A DNA stretch of 64,000 nt from Polytrichum commune (Eukaryota; Streptophyta; Polytrichopsida; Polytrichales; Polytrichaceae): NCBI GenBank assembly GCA_950295325.1, contig OX485809.1:9982001-10046000 (forward strand), written 5' to 3'. The notes under the pieces were generated by a model. That model made no database searches, was not told the DNA's origin, and saw nothing but the letters and a program-made list of their open reading frames with translations. Below, piece by piece: positions 58,045 through 64,000 of this stretch. The position numbers were made by a program, and so were the translations under genes. How positions within the stretch are numbered: position 1 is the first letter of the stretch; each line of letters begins with the position of its first letter.

Positions 58045-58640
58045 CAAGGTGAATTAGGTGGGCCGTGGAATCAAGGGGGGATTGTTGCTAAATCTTATTG
58101 TTTTTGCCCGTAGTGTCTATAGTGTTAGGTTGATCTCGTTGGAAGTGTCCAAAGCTATTGAGTAATGTTATGCATGACATTCGTTCTGAGTTAATTGGGT
58201 TAATAAGGTATGTAGCTTGGATTGCATTGCATGGCATGGTGGCCATGGAATCAAAAAAGGGAAGGGGGATTGTGGCCGGATCTTGCCGTTCTTACTTGTA
58301 GCGTCTGCAGTGACATGCTAATCTCATTGGAAGTGTCCAAGGCTACCGAATAATGTTACGCATGTGCATTATGGGTTGATTGGGTTAATAAGGTACGTGG
58401 CTTGGATTGCATTACATTGCATGACATGGTGGCCATGGAATCAAGGGGAAGGGGGGGGGATTGTGACCGGATTTTGCCGTTCTTACTTGTAGCGTCTATG
58501 GTGACATGTTGATCTCATTGGAAGTGTCCAAGGCTACCGAGTAATGTTATGCATGTGCATTAAGGGTTGATTGGGTTAACAAGGTATGCGGCTTGGATTG
58601 CATGGCATGGCATGGCATGGTGGCCATGGAATCAAGGTAG
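58045..58640. repeat. Tandem array, about three units of 185-191 bp
   Basis: GGCCATGGAATCAA (GGCCGTGGAATCAA in the first) recurs at 58061, 58246, 58431 and 58622. Shared blocks are AAGTGTCCAA, GCTAC or GCTAT, AATGTTATGCATG or variants, and GGTTGATTGGGTTAA. Length variation comes from GCATG repeats and a G run. It marks the proximal edge of the repeat-rich region. Confidence 0.84.
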
Positions 58641-59152
58641 TAATGTGAGTAAGTAAAGGACATAGGCTATGCATGCGGCCTTGCTACCTTTTGCACTTGC
58701 AGCTACAATACAATCCTCCTTGGGACGCGTGTAGACAGACTAGCTCCTCCGCCTGCCCTTGCTCTCTCTTCGGCAGCAGATCTTAATATGTCATTAGGAT
58801 GAAAGGGTGGGGGTGGGGGAGCTGGGAGGGAGGGAGGGTGTTGAGGGACTCACTGCATGCGGAGGAGCCTCGTAAACCAAAGCCTGATTCTCATGCCATT
58901 CAATTAATCCTCCTAATCCCCATCCCGACTGCCGAGTTATAATGAACGAGTTTGTTGTGTCCTGAGTGGGCTGGGAAAAGAAGTAATATGTGAGGAGGAA
59001 AAAGGGAGAGGGTACAGTGGAATCATTCCGATTCACATTCACCCAACACCACCTACTTATTTACCGTAGCGAGTGAGTAGTTACAGCTGGTAACGCCTCT
59101 AGGCTTATTATTACCTCTCCTAGACGGCACGGCGGCCCTGCAGGCCCAGGTA

Positions 59153-59159
<7 letters not shown>

Positions 59160-59199
<40 letters not shown>
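59160..59199. repeat. GA dinucleotide microsatellite upstream of the ERECTA-like gene
   Basis: About twenty GA units. A CT run of similar length lies 315 bp downstream (59512-59558); the two could pair as inverted purine and pyrimidine tracts. Confidence 0.9.
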
Positions 59200-59200
<1 letters not shown>

Positions 59201-59508
59201 CACAGAGCAAAGAGGAAGGAGAGAAGTGAGTGAGTGAGTGAGTTAGCAGCAGAGGCAGGAGTGAAGGGAGCAGGCAGGCAATCAGGGTGCACACAGACAG
59301 GAGCAAGAGCAGCTACAGTAGCATTCCATGTCCATAATCCAATCCATTCCCATTCCATTGAATTGGGGCGGAGGGTAAGGCAAGGGAGTAACTTAGCAGC
59401 AGCCCATGATTGTCATCAAGACAGACTTTCTGCCAGCCTGAGAGACACTGCACTTCCTCTTGTCCCATCCCCCCTCCCTCCCTCCCTCGCTAGCTAGCTA
59501 GCTAGCTA

Positions 59509-59511
<3 letters not shown>

Positions 59512-59558
<47 letters not shown>
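59512..59558. repeat. CT dinucleotide microsatellite upstream of the ERECTA-like gene
   Basis: About twenty-three CT units after a GCTA repeat (59490-59507). GA/CT tracts in plant promoters are known targets of BBR/BPC factors; the role here is not shown. Confidence 0.9.
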
Positions 59559-59561
<3 letters not shown>

Positions 59562-61048
59562 TTCCTTCGCCTCTCTTGCCGTTGCTGCTGTTGGCTGTGG
59601 TGGTGGGTGGGCTCCACTCCACTGCACTGCACTGCACTGCAGCACTCCATTGCATTGCATTGCATTTGCGGCCACAGGTGCCCCTTCCCAATTTCTGCTT
59701 GGTCCGAGGATGATCCGTCCATCCGCTGGGGGTTAAATGATCCATGGAGTTGGAGGTTTGTGGATGTGGGCTCCATGTGAAGGAGGGGGGTGAGCTGGGA
59801 GGTGGAAGCTGGGAGTGTGCAGCTGTAAGTAGTTGATGGTCTGGGCTGGGCTGGGCTGGCTGGCTGGCTGGCTGGCTCTGCTGCTTCTGTTGCAGCTGTA
59901 GTTGAAGTTAGGTGCAGCAGGCGGGGGTGATTGGAGTTGGGTCGAGTGTAGTTGAGTTGGGTTGGGTTGATTTGAGTGGAGTGGCCGACCTGCATGCATG
60001 CGTGCCTGCCTGCCTGCCTGCCTGCCTGCCTCCCCCTTCCTTCATTCCACCTGCACACTTCTCGTGGTAGTATTTTTATTGGAGCTTCCGCAGATCACAC
60101 TGGGTTGGGTTGGGTTGGGTTGCGGTACCTGCATTCCTCCGGACTCTCCATAGCCCACAAGTAGAGTGGTGGGTCGACTCTTAGTTGTAGTGTCCCACTT
60201 CTGACGTCGAGTGTAAGTTCTTGGAGCTGACAATAATATTACCGACGTGTCTCCAGGGGCTAACAGTTTCTATCCTTCCTTCCTTCCTTCCTTCCTTCCT
60301 TTCTTCCAATATCTCCGTGGACCTTAGCTGCACCCAAATTGGAGGCGGACTCATTGTGGTGTGTTGGGAGGAGTGGTGGATTGGTTCCAGTCACAGCAAA
60401 TGTGGGCGAGTGTGAAGTGGGAACAATGTAATCGGCTCATGCGTCATGGGCAGAGGAGGAAGCTAATTTCGCCAAACCTTGTTTCTTTCCTAACTCTCAG
60501 ATTTCAATCCTGGGGTCGGACCAGCACAACAACCCCCACATTGTAACTCCGCAACCTACACTTTTAATTTATTGTGGGGTGCGATCAAGCTCCCTTGTAA
60601 CAGAGACGCACACAAACAAGCCAAGAAACAGCAGTAGTGCCATATATATGCAATGGAGAAAATTTTAGAGGTCCGAGGATCAGAGATTGAAACCGGATAT
60701 TGAAGGGCTCACAAGCTACAGCTGCTCGTGAGGATAAACAAACAAGGAAGCTGAAGCAGTAACTACCCAGCTACCATCGCCTAAGGTCCCCCATTGATGC
60801 TACCATAAATAACCTGCAGACGGCGATTTTGATTTAGGTCCTGCGTTTGGCAGTGGTGATCGTGTCTGGAGACCCACGGTTGTTTCTCTCACCATGATCC
60901 TCTCTGTAGCTGCTTCATGACATCTTTGGCTGAGCACGCAAGATTGGGTGTGGCATGGGAGCTGTGTTAGAGTGAGAGCGGACAAAGAAAAAACATATAT
61001 AGGTGGACTTGAAAAATAGTGGTGGGAAGACTGCGAGAAGTGGCAACC

Positions 61049-64000
61049 ATGAGAGGAAGTGGATCAAGTCCCATGCTGCTGCTGGCTTCGTTCCTATTCG
61101 TTTCCTCATTTTTAATCAAAGTTTGCGCAGCGGCGACAATTGCTGACGAAGGTGAAGTTCATGTCAACCCCAACTCGCATTGCCGTTGTGATATCGACTC
61201 TCTTGTTTCGTATTGTTCTCGTGCGAAAGGAAAGCCAGTTTTATCATTTTTTTCCCCTTCCTCCTTAGATTTGAAAGGGATTCGAAATTTTAGAGGGGTG
61301 CAAGATACGTACAGCTGGATACATAAGGTCGTTCACCCAGCACAATATGATTCTCCTCGTAATTACCAAAATATGACGTCATCGAATGTTTACATTCTTG
61401 ATAAGCTGGTTTCAGGCTACAGCGCAGATCCTAGATTGTCAATGGAGGTTGACCGGTGATTCTGAGAGAAGGAAGCCTTGACTACCAAGGTCACTGTCTG
61501 GATCGACTGATGAGTGTTGTGGCTTGAGTGGACATGTTTTCGTCAAGGCATGGGGCCTGGCAATGCGGTCAGGGTAATGGAGGGGTTTCTGACAGAGACT
61601 AACTAATATTGTCAATTCACAAGTGTTGATAGATTACAACGACAATCTGTTGAAACCACGAATACAGACATGCCATTACATACATAGAATTTACTATATA
61701 CTTGAGGTGTTTAACGGAAGCCAGAGACCTAAGCTTCTTAGTTAACATTAGTTGATGGATAAGGATTAAGTGTGCTGTGTGGAGTGGTAATGAATACTAC
61801 TCAACATTTGACTGAACATATGTATGCATTTGAGTGTTGCAGTAGCCTCATTACTGGACCTGAAGAGAAGCTTCGAAAATGGAGACAATGAGCTGTTCGA
61901 CTGGCGTGAGGGAAGCCAGAGCCCCTGCTCCTGGCGAGGCGTCACGTGTGACAACGTCACTTTCCTGGTCACAGCCTTGTAAGATTAATCCTTTTTACAA
62001 TCTGGTTTCTTAATTAGCATGACGTTCACACCCCCTGAGTCACCAATGTTGATGATAAATGCAACAGGATTTTAAAGAACATGAAAGCACACAGGGAGTC
62101 AATATCTGTCAATTGAATTCACCAGGAGGGTAGGGATCCACATTGATCCCCAAGGGCTACTATATGGAAATGTAGCTTCTGGAGAAGAAATAAATCGCAT
62201 CTGATAAAAAGAGATTTTTGTTTCTGGTTTGCAGGAACCTCTCACTTTTGGCACTTGCAGGGGAGATTTCACCATCAATCGGCAACTTACACAGCCTTCA
62301 AAACCTGTAACAAACCAAACCCATGAAGAGTCCCGCGACCATTACAGTGTGCATAGACTTCTGTATTGTTGCAACTGAGCTGAATTCTGACTGTGTCATG
62401 TTTTTTCAAAGTTCAATTTACGGTTTTACGACGATGGCCCTTGTGAAGTGGCCTTACAGTCATGGACTTGGTGCTTCCTATTCAGGGACTTGAGCGACAA
62501 CAATATTTCTGGGCCTATACCGACGGAGATCAGCAACTGCATAAGCTTGGTCTATTTGTAAGTCTGCATATAATCTCTCCTCTACCATAGAAAGCAAACC
62601 CTTCTAAAATTGCCGCGTCTGCAATATGTTCAAAATTAAAAAGCTCCTCACACATATGTTATGGTTTTAATTGGCAGAGATTTGTCATGGAATAGCTTGA
62701 CGGGTGAAATTCCACTTGTCCTGTCGGAGCTCCAACTGCTGGAGGAACTGTGAGTGTCTGGACTTGCACCATGTCTCTGTTTCCTGTTAGCCTCCTGCTA
62801 TTGGGAGATAAAGGCTATGGGAACTATGTCAACCTGCAGGATAGTGGTGATGGTCCTATTATATTTTGTAGCTGACTGTCGCACCTTTAGGACAGTATCA
62901 TATTTGTGATACACTTACATATGGTCTAGGCCTTATAATACCAGTTAGAAATGTGCTGGTCCATTGTGTTCTGCTTTTGGTGTTCACTACATCTTCTATG
63001 ATTATTCCATTTGACAAAAGTAGCACTGGATCTGTTTCATGTGTTCTTAAGGGTGAATTCTCCGTGGATTTGGCTGGTTGTGTGGTCATGTTTGCAGGAG
63101 ATTGAGATTCAACCGGCTCACAGGACCAATACCGTCCACATTTTCGAGCCTCACAAATTTGAGACATCTGTACGCTCCCTGTACCTAATCTTAGATCTGG
63201 ACAAGTTAGTCAAAGTCCTATTCTCATTCCTTGATGGAAAAGTCAATTATTATGTCGTCGTCTGACGAACCATGTGGTTGTGTGCATAGGGATTTGCAAT
63301 ACAATGAGCTTTCAGGGTCCATACCATCCTTGATGTACTGGAGCGAGTCGCTTCAGTATCTGTGAGTTCGGAACCCTCTTCACCTTATTATCTACAGGCT
63401 TCACTCTAGCTAAGTATGCAAGTCCTTAGATTCATTTAGTAGCATCCAATTAAGGCCCCATACGAATTGCTTTCTACCTAAACTAATGTAGCAGAACTTA
63501 GATTGTATTGAACTTTCAGTATGTTGACCTCAATGCCATAAAAGGTAATCTTTGAAAGTACTGATTGCTGGCTGATGGAAACATTTAGTTTTCTAATGGA
63601 AATCTTGCTTGATAATTTGATGTTGAGCAGCATGTTAAAGGGGAACTACCTCACAGGAAGTCTGTCGTCCGACATGTGCCAGCTCAACCAGCTGGCCTAT
63701 TTGTAAGCTCCCCTTCGTGTCTCAATGCCTGTGGTTCCCGTGTTCAAGATACATGAAAAGTAATAATGTATTACAAAGTGTCATTTTTTTTATCAGATCA
63801 ATTTCTTACTTCATATTCAAATTTCTCAACGTTGAATTGTGAACCTTTGTGAAGCACCGACACATCGAATCATCACATTTTGTGAAATTAAATGACAAAC
63901 ATTTTTGCTAAATTGAAGATCAGTTTTTGAGCGGTGTACTGTGGTTTATTTCTACAGTAATGTGCGCAACAACAACTTGACAGGACCAATACCAGATGGA
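61049..64000 (+). CDS. ERECTA-like: ERECTA-family LRR receptor-like kinase, 5' part (9 exons, truncated by window end)
   Basis: Exons by GT-AG borders: 61049-61151, 61843-61978, 62235-62306, 62486-62557, 62678-62749, 63098-63169, 63290-63361, 63631-63702, and 63958 to the window end. Joined they give 238 uninterrupted residues. Residues 1 to about 30 form a signal peptide with a Leu/Phe/Ser-rich core. An LRR N-terminal cap follows, with the CSWRGVTC cysteine pair at residues 63-70. Then come six LRRs of 24 residues, each on its own 72-nt phase-2 exon, and the start of a seventh. The YW-x-E-x-LQYL block, then CQLNQLAYFNVRNN and LTGPIP, are typical of ERECTA/ERL receptors. Known members sit in the plasma membrane, bind EPF/EPFL peptides with TMM or SERK partners, and control stomatal patterning and organ growth. 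Transmembrane and kinase parts lie beyond the window. ATG 61049 is chosen because the signal peptide follows directly; an upstream in-frame GTG at 61019 is not a likely start. Family call is firm; ER versus ERL is not. Confidence 0.88.

Larger units (their letters stand above)
58640..61048 (+). promoter_or_regulatory. Simple-repeat-rich upstream region of the ERECTA-like gene (promoter/5' UTR candidate)
   Basis: Base composition changes near 58.7 kb: transposon remnants stop and GC-richer, microsatellite-rich sequence begins and runs to the start codon. It holds (GA)n at 59160-59199, GCTA repeats at 59490-59507, (CT)n at 59512-59558, TGCC repeats at 60003-60030 and TTCC repeats at 60275-60301. 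TATA-like motifs occur near 60640, 60806 and 60994; none can be singled out as the core promoter. The one at 60994 is only about 50 bp before the ATG. Open frames here come from the repeats and look non-coding. A 5' UTR with introns is possible. The role is inferred from position and composition. Confidence 0.4.

Noticed and set aside
1-58640. Search for tRNA, rRNA, LTR pairs, Helitron ends and reverse transcriptase motifs
   Set aside because: By eye no tRNA-type box A/B pair, no long direct LTRs, no YXDD block and no confirmed CTRR hairpin end could be supported.
59498-60058. 186-codon minus-strand frame
   Set aside because: Long only because of (CT)n, TGCC and similar repeats; composition is repeat-like (Arg/Glu runs, Gln/Ala/Ser) and no domain is seen.
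61019-61459. 146-codon open frame reading through the first intron of the receptor gene
   Set aside because: It starts with GTG, and after 61151 the sequence no longer resembles the family. Splicing at 61151/61843 restores a perfect LRR N-cap.

Overview
The window looks like nuclear DNA of a land plant. The evidence is one multi-exon gene with GT-AG introns, plant transposon types (PIF/Harbinger-like, hAT-like, CACTA-like and Lemi/pogo-like), TTTAGGG-type telomere-like repeats and an ERECTA-family receptor kinase. The receptor is rather divergent from flowering-plant members as I recall them, and the window is dense in poly(G)/poly(C) runs. A fern, lycophyte or bryophyte is therefore possible, but the species cannot be fixed from this sequence.

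Only one cellular gene is supported. It is the 5' part of an ERECTA-like leucine-rich-repeat receptor kinase on the + strand (ATG 61049, nine exons seen, running off the end at 64000). About 2.3 kb upstream (58.7-61.0 kb) is GC-richer and full of short simple repeats, as expected of a promoter or 5' UTR region. Everything from 1 to about 58.6 kb is intergenic: mostly short non-autonomous DNA transposons, their nested insertions, tandem arrays and decayed transposase fragments.

The main transposon groups, delimited by terminal inverted repeats (TIRs), target-site duplications (TSDs) and in some cases paralogous empty sites, are as follows. (1) A family whose TIR is CTCGGGG followed by a variable G tract, with perfect 8-bp TSDs: 6140-6802, 17504-17852, 22088-22373, 33344-33686, 39001-40262. 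It has a conserved subterminal motif, and I do not recognise it. (2) A hAT-like MITE with TIR CAATGTCYGGGGAGA and 8-bp TSDs (about ten copies). (3) A PIF/Harbinger-like MITE with TIR GGGCCACTTCACACACGAG and TAA/TTA TSDs, one copy nested in another. (4) CACTA-like MITEs ending CACTACACTAAATAT, in which at least three different cores share the same ends. (5) A pogo/Lemi-like deletion derivative (41994-42908) nested in a Harbinger-like element (41632-43097), itself inside one unit of a tandem duplication. (6) A decayed Tc1-like transposase C-terminus near 12.5 kb. (7) Double-hairpin foldback elements.

Tandem arrays with units of about 66, 115, 185, 218, 266, 280 and 356 bp are also present. No tRNA, rRNA, CRISPR array, origin or operon was seen. 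The best candidate for something undescribed is the G-tract transposon family, together with the general excess of poly(dG:dC) runs.
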